From NCBI GenBank assembly GCA_030512335.1, contig JAULSU010000003.1, forward strand, positions 5,518,001 to 5,582,000: DNA of 64,000 nt, written 5' to 3'. The notes beneath the pieces were generated by a model. That model was not told the DNA's origin and made no database searches. It worked only from the letters and a program-made list of their open reading frames with translations. This DNA comes from Immersiella caudata. Taxonomy: Eukaryota > Ascomycota > Sordariomycetes > Sordariales > Lasiosphaeriaceae. Of the stretch, positions 21,920-32,748 are shown piece by piece. The translations under genes and the position numbers were made by a program. The number at the start of each line of letters is the position of its first letter. Position 1 is the first letter of the stretch.

Positions 21920-23494
21920 ATGGCCTCCAACTCCAAGTCCATCGCCGTTAAAGAGCAAGACCCTGATGTCGACGCTTCCCTGTCCGCTATCTTCGGATCC
22001 CGCGCCAAGATCTCCTCGCCCTCGCCCGCGCCCGCAGCCGCCCAAGGAACCCAAGTCCAAAAATACACACCCGCCGGCGAGCTGACCACCACCTCCAAAC
22101 CTACCTCTCAAGACAACCCAACCAGTTCAACCCCTCAACTCCTCGTGTCTCACCACTCCAACGTCCTCCCAAACCCCGCGGCTGCCCCAACCCAATCCTT
22201 CCTCCGCTGGCACCAGTTCTCACAAGCCAAGCTCCCGCCCCGCGAAAACTTCAAGAAATCCCGCCGCGAAAAGATTTTTGCACCCTTGGATCGTCTCAAG
22301 GTCGAGCTGCCGGGTGAAGTTGGCGTAGAGGGGTTCGGCGGCGTCATCGAGTTCGCGCATAACATTTTCCACTCAAAGATCCATCTGGATTTCCTGGAAT
22401 CGGAGAGGGATATCCTACTCCCGAAGCAGCCGGACGGGGAGGAGCTGAGCGAGAGGGAGTTGGAGAGAATCGAGGTGGAGCTGTTCAATGTTGGACGGTA
22501 CAGTGGAGAGTCGGAGTTTCTGACGGTGGTTACGTGGACCGAGGAGGGCGAAGAAGGGTCGATCACGCTGTACAAGGTTGAGTTTGATGATGGTGACAGA
22601 GGAAGAGGGAATGTCGTTGGGGTTGTCCCGGTGGCGGCGATGCAGGGCGTGCCTAGCCAGATCCTGGTGAGCATGCGCACGCACGAGAAGGTCAAGAGGA
22701 AGGTGGTGTTTGTACCCCAGGATGACGACGATGACGGACCGGGGCTGTTCAAGTGGAAGGCGAACCACAGCCGGGGACCGAGCTATATGACGGTTGGCGA
22801 TGACGATCGGGAGAAGTTGCCTTCGTCGAGGGCACACAGCAGAGACCGGTCGCGATCTCGCCGCCGGTCGAGCAGCCACGAGCGCGGCCCGAAGCTTGCA
22901 CAGGCGAATGGCATCGAGGCGACGATCCCCCAGTTTGTGGCGCTTCTCCATGCCAGTCGGTCGATTTTAGAGGACGTGGAGACGAGCCATATCACCACAC
23001 TGGAGACGGCTTCGGGAAGGGTGGTGCCAAGTGTGAAGGTGATCAAGCCGCCGAGGGCGAACTCGCATAGGGGTGATAACATCCATGTCGCTGTGCTGAT
23101 CCCGAAAGATGCGGAGTGGGCGGAGGAGCATATCTTTTGGACGGATGAGGATGGTATGGTCGAGTTTAGGAGGAGGCGGTATTGGGGGTTGATTGAGCGG
23201 GAGAGGAACAGGGGTGGACATGGCAGTCGGAGTCGGAGTCGACACGAGCATGAAGAGAGGAGCCATAGTCGACACGAAGAGAGGAGCCATAGCCGGCACG
23301 AAGAAAGAAGCCACAGTCGGAATGAGGACAGGAGCCATAGCCGCCATGAGCACGAGGGAAGCGGAGTTCGCAGCAGACATGACAGCCCTGACCGAGATGA
23401 CAGGGACGGACGGGGCAATAGTCAGCATGGGAAGGGTCACGAGGAGACAAGTCGGAGACATCGCTTAGCTGAAAAGGTTCATAAGCTGTTTTAA
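21920..23494 (+). CDS. uncharacterised fungal protein with RS-rich and HE/RS repeat tail
   Basis: Single exon, 524 aa. The N-terminal ~100 residues are Ser/Thr/Pro-rich. A mixed alpha/beta central region (about 100-275) has no recognised family. An Arg-Ser-rich segment (about 303-322, HSRDRSRSRRRSSSHERG) follows, then a second folded-looking block (about 330-430, HVAVLIPKDAEWAEEHIFW) and a C-terminal low-complexity tail of repeated SRHEERSH units. There is no signal peptide or TM segment. RS-type segments suggest nuclear or RNA-related localisation, but this is weak inference. Confidence 0.85.
   Translation: MASNSKSIAVKEQDPDVDASLSAIFGSRAKISSPSPAPAAAQGTQVQKYTPAGELTTTSKPTSQDNPTSSTPQLLVSHHSNVLPNPAAAPTQSFLRWHQFSQAKLPPRENFKKSRREKIFAPLDRLKVELPGEVGVEGFGGVIEFAHNIFHSKIHLDFLESERDILLPKQPDGEELSERELERIEVELFNVGRYSGESEFLTVVTWTEEGEEGSITLYKVEFDDGDRGRGNVVGVVPVAAMQGVPSQILVSMRTHEKVKRKVVFVPQDDDDDGPGLFKWKANHSRGPSYMTVGDDDREKLPSSRAHSRDRSRSRRRSSSHERGPKLAQANGIEATIPQFVALLHASRSILEDVETSHITTLETASGRVVPSVKVIKPPRANSHRGDNIHVAVLIPKDAEWAEEHIFWTDEDGMVEFRRRRYWGLIERERNRGGHGSRSRSRHEHEERSHSRHEERSHSRHEERSHSRNEDRSHSRHEHEGSGVRSRHDSPDRDDRDGRGNSQHGKGHEETSRRHRLAEKVHKLF
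23241..23355 (+). repeat. coding tandem repeat (SRHEERSH units)
   Basis: A roughly 24-bp unit encoding SRHEERSH is repeated about four times with drift (one unit SRNEDRSH, the last SRHEHEGS). It lies in the C-terminal tail of the RS-rich protein. Copy number could vary between strains. Confidence 0.8.
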
Positions 23495-23852
23495 GGGTCT
23501 GTAGCCCGTGGCGTTTGTGAGTGCGCGGGGGACTGACTTTGTTGGAGATAGTACCACATCAGATTGCAACGCAAGAGAATGACGCCTTTCCATCCGGTTT
23601 AGGGTGAATCACCAGCCCTGTGATTACGAACTTCGACATTTGATGTTTCACAAGATCAAGAGTCCGAAGCCAAGGCCAGGCAATCCGCGCTGGGGAGGCC
23701 ATGTGAATCACGCCGTCGGGCCAAGGCCACCAGCACAGAGGAGATGCGGTGACAGCCGCTTGCTTAAATAACCTCATCCTCCTCGCTCGCCTCCAGCTCT
23801 CTTTCCTTCTTCTGAACGCACTCTCTCAAGCCGGCCAGCACCAACCGCCACG
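23495..23852. other. intergenic
   Basis: 358 bases between two plus-strand genes. There is a pyrimidine-rich leader (about 23776-23815) just before the next start codon. Nothing else was recognised. Confidence 0.4.
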
Positions 23853-25219
23853 ATGCAACTATTCGCAAAATACTGCTGTCTCCTGGCGGCACTCGCTATT
23901 CCTGTAGCGGGTTACACGGTCGAACCCCCTAACCACCCACTACCCAGCGGTCCCACCTTCGCTCGACAGCCTACTACTTCCCCTGCAATCACTAGCACGA
24001 GCCCAGAACCGACCCTTACAAGGCCTGGCGCAGACCAGCCAAACCCTCCAGAAACTACAGTGACCACGAAGCCCCCTTGGCCGGAAGAGGGGATCTCGGT
24101 GGGCCGGATTTCGGGTATGTCCACGACCACGACCATCGATCCCACAACCAACTCGTCTAGTACCTCCTCCAGCACTTCTTCCAGCAGCTCTAGCAGCTCT
24201 AGCACTACCTCCACCACTTCGTCAGGGCCCGTCACCGTGACCGTCACAGCGAGCCCCACCACATCATCCTCTACCACCTCGAGCTCCTCCGGCGCTTCCA
24301 GCTCTTCTAGCTCCTCCTCTACTTCGTCAAGCACCTCGACAACCGCGGCTCCAAGCACAGTCACTCTCATCACAACGGATAAATCGACTGTAACTGCAAC
24401 CGTTGTCAGCACGGCATCAACATCGACATCTACGTCGTCATCGTCATCAACATCGACCTCAACTTCCTCAACCCCCTCAACGACGTCGACCACCTCAACT
24501 AGCTCAACACCCACATACACCTCAACCTTCACCCTTACCTACGCTCCCAGCACCGTTACCTCTATCCTCAAAACAACAATAACCGAAACCCCCTCCAACC
24601 TCTCCACCACCACCGACTCCCCAATCTCCGTCCCCGTCCCGACCTCCATCCCCCTCGATCCCCCTCCTACAGACGGCTACGACAAATCCCGCTTCTGCCC
24701 ATGGTGCTCTCGCGCCCTCAACCTCACCAACGCTACGTCCTACGAGCGAACATGCCACTTCTTCATGCAGCAGCCTGAGCCCGATGCTTCAGGTGGGAAT
24801 GCGATGTCGCTTCCGTACGCGGTGTTGAACTGGGATTTCACCAAGCCGCTGGGGATGGGCATGCTGAAGCCGGATGAGAATGTCATGTTTGAGATTGCTG
24901 ATCCGAGGGCGGTGCAGTGGAGTGGGAACAGGTTGGGGACATGGATGATGGGGAGTAGGGTTATTCCGTAAGTTTTTTCTTTCTCGTTCTCTTGTGATTG
25001 GCGGGGTTTTCAGGGGCAGCTGTGCTGACTGAACTTGGGGATAGGCCGATGCTCGTGTTCAACGAACAGACGTACAAGTCGAGCGATGAGAGGTGGAAGA
25101 TGTATTCGAACTTTGTGAGCGGGACGCAGGAGATTGTCAACGTGCATCATCTCGATTTTGACTGTGGGGGGAATTTGCCGTGGGTGCTTGGGGGTTTTGG
25201 CGGGCGGGACGAGTTGTAA
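23853..25219 (+). CDS. secretory-pathway Ser/Thr-rich protein ending in RDEL
   Basis: Exons 23853-24967 and 25045-25219 (intron 24968-25044, phase 2) give 429 aa. A signal peptide (about 1-20, ending VAGY) leads into a long Ser/Thr-rich low-complexity domain (about residues 25-260) likely to be heavily O-glycosylated. A conserved-looking C-terminal domain (about 275-429) follows, with Cys in RFCPWC, RTCHFF and DFDCGG. The last residues are GRDEL, a variant of the HDEL/KDEL ER-retrieval signal. No GPI signal. Either an ER-resident glycoprotein or a secreted wall protein whose ending is coincidental. Confidence 0.85.
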
Positions 25220-25677
25220 AGGGAGGGTGGCGGTTGAGATGGGCAAGGCACTCAGAGGCCAACAGCTGTGCTGCAATGGCGAGCCTGTACAAGGACGTCT
25301 CGCAATGTACATACACTAAAGTTATATTGGATTCTTTTGTATCTTTCACTACCCTTGAAGGGGTTCTTGAATCGCAAACTTGTACTGCTAGCCGGGAGAG
25401 TGCAGCAGGATGCTGCCTGCTCCGTAGTGTCAAGACGCAGTCCCTCCAAGATGCAACAAAGACAGGAGATTTCGGCGGGTCAGAATTCAGCCTGAAACCG
25501 GAAAGCCAAGTCGATGTCGGAAGCCCCCCTGATTGGGTACCATGGCCCTGGCACGGCGCAGCAACGAAGATCAAGTATCACCGCCCTCCCGCCTCGGTCA
25601 GTCCAGGACTCAAATCCAACTTCACTCCATTCCAAGCTCACATCTTCCTCTACCCCAACTCACATCAGCGATCAAAC
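25220..25677. other. intergenic / ankyrin gene leader
   Basis: 458 bases. The frame of the ankyrin gene is open through this stretch back to 25180 and overlaps the end of the upstream gene. The added residues are not ankyrin-like, so the ATG at 25678 is preferred. No other feature. Confidence 0.45.
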
Positions 25678-26541
25678 ATGACTCAACCCTCAGAAGACAA
25701 CCCCCTAACCACAGCAGCCGCATCAGGCGATCTCTCCGCTGTCACCTCCCTCCTCGCCTCTCTCACATCATCCTCATCCCCAACCGACATCAACGCCCAA
25801 GACAGCAGCGGCCGCACTGCCCTCCACCACGCCGCCATCCGCAATCACGTCTCCATCACCCAGTCTCTCATCTCCGTCCCCAAAATCCACCTGAATATCC
25901 CCGACAACCGCAACTGGACGCCCATCACCTACTCCGCCGCCCTAGGTCACACCACACTCTTCTCCACCCTCCTTGCCGCCTTTCCCCCTTCCCAAATCAC
26001 CACCATCCTCAACACTAAAGACAACCAAGGACGTACTACCCTAAGCTGGGCCGCTGGGCAGGGAAACTCGGATGTCGTTAAACTCCTCCTTGCCATCCCC
26101 GGCATTGATGTAAACGCCACGGATGGGGACAACTGGACGCCTTTAACCTACGCCGTGGCACACGGGCATACAGAGACAGTGAAAGCACTTCTTCTTTCGA
26201 GCTGTCTTGAGGGAGACAAAGTAGATCCGGACCCGAAGGATAAGATAGGGTGGACACCTTTGTTCTCGGCCTGCGAGCAGGGGTATGATGAGATTGTGAA
26301 GCTTTTGTTAGGACTAGGCGAGGGGGCGGTTGATGTGGGCGCGGTGGCTGTGGACGATGGGAGGACGGCGTTGCATGTTGCGGCGCAGAATGGGAGGGAG
26401 GAGATCGTGAGAGTGTTGTTGAGCACGGAGGCGGGGAGACGGTGTTTAGGAGTGAGGTGTGGAGAGGGGAAGTTGCCGAGGGAGTGCGCAGTGGAGGGGG
26501 GGTTTGAGGGCGTAGCCAAGGTTTTGAATGAGTACATATAG
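25678..26541 (+). CDS. ankyrin-repeat protein (gankyrin/Nas6-like layout)
   Basis: Single exon, 287 aa, made almost entirely of ankyrin repeats. At least six TPL/TAL-H-A-A type units are visible (GRTALHHAAIRNH, WTPITYSAALGH, GRTTLSWAAGQGN, WTPLTYAVAHGH, WTPLFSACEQGY, GRTALHVAAQNGR). The all-ankyrin architecture and length resemble the proteasome assembly chaperone Nas6/gankyrin, but many fungal ankyrin proteins look similar, so orthology is not established. Probably cytosolic; no other domain. Confidence 0.85.
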   Translation: MTQPSEDNPLTTAAASGDLSAVTSLLASLTSSSSPTDINAQDSSGRTALHHAAIRNHVSITQSLISVPKIHLNIPDNRNWTPITYSAALGHTTLFSTLLAAFPPSQITTILNTKDNQGRTTLSWAAGQGNSDVVKLLLAIPGIDVNATDGDNWTPLTYAVAHGHTETVKALLLSSCLEGDKVDPDPKDKIGWTPLFSACEQGYDEIVKLLLGLGEGAVDVGAVAVDDGRTALHVAAQNGREEIVRVLLSTEAGRRCLGVRCGEGKLPRECAVEGGFEGVAKVLNEYI

Positions 26542-26825
26542 GCGTTGGGAGAGATGAGAGTTCAAGAGCCAATAACCCAAACAGAGGGCCTTGCAACAAA
26601 CCGGGGAAGGCGTTGTTGGAATGTAAATAGGCATTCAAAGGGCTCTTTATGGTCTCTATCCCTAAAAACAAGGCTTATATAGAATCCAATGAGGCATGGG
26701 CTACTTTTGATCAAGCTAGTAACAAGGACACCACATACATTTCTCCCATCGCATTGGCAGTGGCAGAGTTGCCTCGCAGCATAACCATCGTCTTATGTTC
26801 GCCGTGACAAGTCGAGCTCGGATAG

Positions 26826-28422
26826 TCAGCCTGTCTTGAACTGCCCCAACGCCACCTTCAGTGCTTTCACCCGCTCCTTTGACCCAAAACACAAAGCTAA
26901 ACCATCTCTAACTCTCCATCTGTCGATCCGCCTGGATGAAAGCCCATATCGTCTTGTCACTAACCCGACTTCCCTCATTATCACGGCATCGAGATGGCCT
27001 AGCCGAAAGAACTCGGCTCGCATCGCACCTGGAAGGTCCGGGACGTTCCGCTCCGGGTTCGCAGCACGGTATCGGTAGTTAGACCTACACGCACAGCACA
27101 GCTTCCGCCGGGACTCGTCCACAAGTTCCGGGAACCGTCCAGGCTTTGCGGTGCGAGCGATTCCTCCGCAAGAGGCTCAATCAAGAACTTGCAAGTATAC
27201 AGGTCTGTTACCTTTAGGTAAGCAATGGTAACGAAAAACAACCCCTGCTGGGATATTGCTGTGACGCGACTTACCGTTGAGGTCGGACCCTGCGGGAACT
27301 CGCATGGGATCCTCCAGGACACATCTATCGAGAAGTTACGATGTGTAGTAAAGGAAATCATTCGCTTGGGCAATCCCCTCCAACTCCAAGACCTGAAATA
27401 TGTCGTGGAAATTGGCTGCCTCCAGCTTTCGATAGACGAGCTCGAGCCACTCCTCATCTTCAAAGCCATTCCGGTTTTGGGACCTATACCACTTTTTCTC
27501 ATGGATCAATATCGAGCCCAATCCGAACACAATTTGGCGGTCGCGGCGGAAAAGAGCTCGTGCCAATCGAGGGTGCTCGGAGAGGGTCAACGGCTGGAAG
27601 CAACTCTCGTGGACAGAACGATACGCAAACGGCTTGCAATCATGAGTGATTCGAACTTCGATGCCCAATAGCCGCGATGCTTCGTAGATAGTGACAAGAG
27701 CTCTTGAGGCGTCGTTTAACCTGAGAAGCGGATCGACCATGTTCGGGGTGATGTCTTTCATCACGAGATGAGTGGCTTTGAAGCAGGCAGGACCCAGGTC
27801 CAGCTCCGCGCGGTATTCTCGGTTGAGATCGGCAATCGCGTCAATGTCCGTGCAGATGCTTGCATTTGAGTTGTTCCAATGCTACGGTTTCTTGCCGTAG
27901 GTCCCGAGGTGCGGGTCGACCAAAGCTGGGTCGAACAGGACCCCAACAGCCCAGGTCGCGTGCGCGAAGCAACGCGACAGCGTCTCAGGTGACTGGCCCC
28001 AGGTCGAAAATGAATGGCGCTAGTAGGATTCTGGTGCGTTTGAGACGGAAGGTGCGGTACAGGTGTGGCGAGGCGTTGATAACGGCGCTGAGGCAGCCGC
28101 AGCCATGCAAGATGTGGGTTTGTTCCATGATCATGACCAAGATCTCTGCCGGTAGTGATTCAGGGGAGCTCAGCAAAGGTTCTTCGGCAATTTGCTCAAC
28201 TCGGCGTCTCTTCGTGGGGGACTGTTCGTCACAGCTTCTTGCTCGCCTTTGGCGTGATGCCGTCGAGGGATTGATGGGCGTTATGGTGAGGGCCGATGCT
28301 GATGGAGTTCGAGGGCTTGTGAGAATATCGTTGAAGCTTTTGCGGACTACCACGAGGTAGAGGAGGTCGGTGGTGATGTTGGAACGGGTTGAACCTGAGT
28401 TGCCAGTGAATGCGAAACGCAA
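26826..28422 (-). pseudogene. decayed F-box-like family member (copy A)
   Basis: It starts at 28422 and carries an F-box-like motif SLPAEILVMIMEQ. It continues through SPHLYRTFRLKRTRI to DLGPVT, then hits an in-frame TGA (27983-27985) followed in the same frame by DAVALLRARD. A frameshift at about 27870 is needed to reach LNREYRAELDLG, then ITPNMVDPLLRLNDAS. A second in-frame stop, TAA 27336-27338, interrupts FLYYTS / LLDRCVLEDPM. A GTAAGT intron then leads to a last block ending CFGSKERVKALKVA (26826). The same segments occur in the same order in copy B at 36255-37730. The three lesions make a functional product unlikely. Confidence 0.62.
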
Positions 28423-29850
28423 TTTCGAATAAGGAACATCGGCGAGCTAGGAGATCCTTCAGGATTTTATACGCAAAAACCGTCTGGCCCTTCGGGAGTA
28501 TATCTCGGGTTGCTGGTAGTGACTAAAGCAAGGATTCTCGTGGGACCCGAAGCGGTGTCGGCATGGGAGGTAGATTTGCCAGAAATATCGGGATGGGTGG
28601 GGATCCGACAAGACTTCAGCAGCCTTGACACGTTGATTGAGTCACAGTCCGCAACTTAAACAGCCTCAGTGGGCAGCTGGGTTTGTTCTTTGCCGGTTGC
28701 TGGAGTTCTTGCAGTCTTCATCAAAGGTTATTTTGTTAAATGACGCCGTGGCTTTAAAAACCCACATTCCTTCATGGATTTAGGTTTCCCAAAAAAAACA
28801 CGCAGAAATTCCCCCCCAACCCACTGAGCTCATGCATCTTCCTCAGCTCCTCCCATCTGAGCTGTCATTCAGTCTCTGCCTGAGGCGTCGCTACCTGTTG
28901 TGAACTTCTGTGAGAAAATCTGGAACGTGGCGACCGTGGAGCCACGGCTTGGAGCGCCGCTATGGAAAGTAAAAAAAATAAAAATAAAAAAAAACCAGAA
29001 AAATCGATGACAAAGCTCCCCGTCACCGGCCAACAATAAACCCAACCTTGCATAAATCCACAACATTCGGCAAACCCAGTTATTCAGCGAAGACAGGAGC
29101 CGAGGGTGACTCTTTTTGGCTTGCCTGGGCCGTTAGGCAAGCAGAGGTCGTGCGGAAGAGAGCCCTAGAGGTATGGCTCTAGAGGGAGCAGGTGTGGGAG
29201 GCGGAGGAGACGCTGCGTGCCGGCAACAATGTATTATCATTACAATATATGTTCCCCGTGAGGGGTCTTGTGAGCTTGTGGTGCTGGAAAGTTGGCGATC
29301 TCATCGCGAACACGGGTTGGCTGCTTCTCTGTCCGTGTACATCACAGTGCCCACAACCGCCGCACTGGACGTCATGCAACCACCCCCGCGACGTGAGTTC
29401 CATGGCTCGGAGATGATATTGGTGACGAAATACCCCGCTAGACGCCAAGCTTGCTACGTTTCTATCGAGGGGGCCGCAGGTGAGGCCTACTACCAGGCCA
29501 GGCAGAACAGTTGCCGGCGCTATGCGATGGTGGGCAGCGATCAAACGCCACTGGTCCTCTATTCGTGCCGGAGGAGAATGGAAACTAACGTGCAGCCATC
29601 GCGGGTGGTGTCAGACATGTTGGCAAGTGCTCATTGGATGCCTGTTAAGGCAACGGCCCACGGTTTCTGCGGTAGGCCTCCCCGTCCTAAATTGACGCAG
29701 GCTCGCTACATTTAGTAAGGTGCCTTTAGAATAGGTGATTCGTTCGCACTCTTCATCAAGTCAAGGAGATGATCCAGGCAGGTTATGTCAACTCATGGTG
29801 CCCTGGATTCACATCTCGTTTCCTTCTTCCTGTTCTCGAAATCGCACAGC
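28423..29850. other. 1.4-kb intergenic region
   Basis: No gene supported. It contains an A-rich stretch (about 28968-28996, plus strand) and a plus-strand frame 29173-29715 with no recognisable content. It should hold divergent promoters for copy A of the F-box-like gene and the coiled-coil gene. Confidence 0.45.
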
Positions 29851-31230
29851 ATGTCATCGTTGGAGAGCGACGTTGCTTCGCTGTTTACCAGCCTGAGATT
29901 CCTGACTCAGGAAAACTCTTACCGTGAAACTCTAGACCGGGTCTTGGACATGCAGCAGCAGCTTGCCGAACTCACTGCTGCTAGGAAAGCAGATTCCCGC
30001 GAGATCCATCAGGCTGAAGTCAAAACCCAGAGGTTGGAAAAGGAAGTTGAGATTCAGAAAGAGCGGATAACCTCTCTCTCCACCAGCCTTCAGGGGAGCC
30101 AGTCGGAGCTCGCCGCCGTGAGAGCCCAGCTGGACAACGAGAAGGGGGAGTCGCAGGAGGCGTTCAAGACCGTCACAGCAGAGTTGGAAGCAAAGACCAA
30201 GAAGCTTGAGCAGTTGCAGAGGTACACGTCCGAGCTGCGACCGGCGTCGTCTTCACGCGTGTAAGTCCAGATGCAGAAAGAGATCCGCTACCGTTTGACC
30301 AACACGAGAATCACCAGCGCACCCGCATTTACCAAGCTGTTTCATCAAGCTTTTAGCCTCGCTCGAAAGTACGTCGGCAAGGAGGTAGAGAACATCGCAG
30401 ACAACCCCCTGTGGGGCACATTTGGGGGCCATCCTGCGGTTGATGACAACAAGATTCCCCTCCCCCTAAACAACTCCAAGGCTGCGCAACAGATGCGAAC
30501 CGCTGCATTTATAGTCATTCTGTCAACTGCACTGATGGATTGCGTCTTCCATCCGAGCTATGCGCTCTACGAGGAGGAGAGCTCCGAGTTTCTTGTGAGG
30601 ATCGCCTCCAAGAATTCCGCGCTCGAGGCGCATCTCCGGTCCGTACTGCTGAAAGCTCAGCCGGAAACCCAAAGAAAGACGGAGGGCGAGCGGCGTGCCC
30701 GCCTTGCGGCAGCGGTGGTGATGGAGCACCTCGAGGGTATGTTTGGCGAACAGGACGAAAAGCGCCTCGGTTCTGAACTGGAGGTTCTCTGCAACCGGGC
30801 AAGCAGCGTTTGGCAGGAAGTGCAGACGCTCGACAGGATGTTTACCGCCGTCCTCACGGTGGACGGGATCCCCAACCCGCGGGACTGGAAGATTTTGGAT
30901 TTTGGCGAAAAGCCACAGCAAGAAGCTAGCTCAAAGGACCAGTCAGACAGCAATTCTTCCACGCGAGGGGACAAGACGAAAGGTCCGGCCGGCCCGGACT
31001 CCGTGGTGGAGAGAGTCATTTGGCCGAGCCTCGTGATGGCAGGTTTGACGGATGAGATGGCAGTGGCGGGATTCGCGCTCTCGGACAGGCAGGTGAGCGC
31101 GGCGAGGGCGGAGAAGAACAAAAGTCCGCATCGGGACACCAGATTCAAGCAGAGAAACAGCTTCTCGGCCAGCCAGGCGGGCGGCAGCAGATTCGGGGGT
31201 CCTTTGCGATTTGGGAACGGACGCACTTGA
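29851..31230 (+). CDS. coiled-coil protein of unknown function
   Basis: Exons 29851-30260 and 30318-31230 (intron 30261-30317, phase 2) give 440 aa; an acceptor at 30308 would add three residues. Without splicing the frame meets a TAA that lies inside the GTAAGT donor, so the intron is required. Residues about 20-130 form a long coiled coil (heptads through LDRVLDMQQQLAELTAARK and on to AKTKKLEQLQ). The second half has helical blocks (AFIVILSTALMDCVFHPSY; EHLEGMFGEQDEKRLGSELE) and a basic, Gly-rich tail. The ATG at 29851 was preferred to the in-frame 29785. Family not recognised. Confidence 0.78.
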
Positions 31231-31280
31231 GGAAACGCGAGGGACAAAATGTATTGGAGCTGGCTCTTGGATAGTGTGGA

Positions 31281-32748
31281 TTAGCAAATGGTATCTAACC
31301 CCCTTCCATCGCTCTGGCCTGCCGACTCTCCTGCTGCTGCCTGACCCATTGGTGTCGGCTGGATGTGACCGTCTTTCTCTCCATCGGCAGTACCTAGGTG
31401 ACTGGCAGCGACAGACGTCGTCAGAGAGTCGTTCCACCGAGCGCGTCCTGGCGACGGCCCCGCGGCCTCACCCAGCCCTGTTTTGCCGTCACCAGACTCG
31501 CTGCCGCTGGCTTGCGCCGTTTCGCCCGATACGAGCTCAAAACCGCTGCCTCCCCGGCGACTCGGACGCCATCGCCCCGGTGTGTTTATCAGGTCGCTCT
31601 CGGATGGAGGGTTGTCGGACGGCCCGCGGAAGGCACCGCGCAGGCGTCTGTACAGCGGACGCAGTGTGACGACGGCAGCGCAGGAGATGCCGACGTTGAT
31701 CTCGATAATCGCAAAGATGACGCTGGGGACCTGGTCCCACGTAGGGTCTGTAGAGCGAGCCGAGGGTAGGAGGGTCTGGAGGCGAACGATGGAGATGATG
31801 CAAGCGCTGGAGCATGGTTAGCATGAAGGAGAATGAAAAGAAACAACCGGGGGAAAACAAAGATGCAGAGGAACGGGCCTCTTACGCAGCACCAAAAGCC
31901 AGGACAATGCCGATCAGCACACGCTGGAGCATCGGAGCGCTCGAGTGCCGGAGCACGAGCAACGGAGCAAGCAAGATGACAAAATCCATAAACATGTTCC
32001 AAGCCTGCGACGCAAAAACGAACCAGGTGCTGGGGAACAAGCACAACACCCCTGGCATCCCCGGTGTCCACTGCGACTCGAAGGGCAGGCAGCGCACTGC
32101 GCGCAACACGATGAAGACGGTGTACCCAAGGCAGTTGATACCAGTCGCAGCCTGAAACAAGCGCTTGTCGAGCGGCGTGACGCTCACGCGGGTGAACTGG
32201 AGGAGAATGGAGAGCTTGAGGAAGAAATGGCAGAATGAGTACAGCTGGCTGACTGCCACGCCGACCTGTCGTCAATTTTTTAGTGAGCTGCCAAAGGTGC
32301 ACACACGCAGGCGACTGACCTTGAGGAACTCTGTCCGATCTGCCTCGCTGATTGTGTCAGTGTGTCGACCAGTGCCGTACACGACGCCTAAGCGCAAAAG
32401 GTCAGCAACAAGCACCATTCCACAGACTAATTTGGGTCCCTACCAAGCTGGTTGAGTACCGACATGACGACGGAGAAGACCTAGACCAGGAACAAAGACT
32501 GTCAGCTGGCACTCCTCGATCCCTCAGCCGCACGCCATGACCCGACAGTTACATACCACGGCGGCGCCTATGGCCAGGTCCTCCCAAAAGCGCTTTCGAA
32601 CGATGGCCAGCCGCGTGTATATGCGCAGGGCGACCAGCACCACTGCAATCACCACGCAGATGATGTTGGCAATCGTCACCTCGTAGCCCCGGAACTCGGA
32701 CGCGCGCGCCGGATCCACCGACGCGCCACTGCTGCCGGTTGAGTTCAT
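31281..32748 (-). CDS. SAT4/rhodopsin-type seven-TM fungal membrane protein
   Basis: Five exons: 32557-32748, 32444-32480 (37 bp), 32320-32387 (68 bp), 31886-32265 and 31281-31806. All phases agree and give 400 aa. Hydrophobic helices follow the order of the fungal integral membrane 'rhodopsin/SAT4' domain: TIANIICVVIAVVLVALRIYTR, a short helix over the small exons, SQLYSFCHFFLKLSILLQFTR, INCLGYTVFIVLRAVRC, a helix at WNMFMDFVILLAPLLVLR, LIGIVLAFGAACIISIVR, and VIFAIIEINVGISCAAVVTLRPLYRR. A cytosolic Ser/Gly-rich tail follows. Family members are PTH11-like putative receptors or membrane proteins, but no CFEM domain is present here. It is convergent with the coiled-coil gene, with only 50 bases between stops. 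Confidence 0.88.

Noticed and set aside
23241..23355. Possible CRISPR-like array
   Set aside because: The repeats are within a coding frame in eukaryotic DNA, with no spacers.
29173..29715. 180-codon plus-strand frame
   Set aside because: No recognisable domain and an equally long minus-strand frame overlaps it.
30261..30270. Ten-base 'intron' GTAAGTCCAG in the coiled-coil gene
   Set aside because: Far too short to be spliced; the longer 57-bp intron using the same donor keeps the frame.
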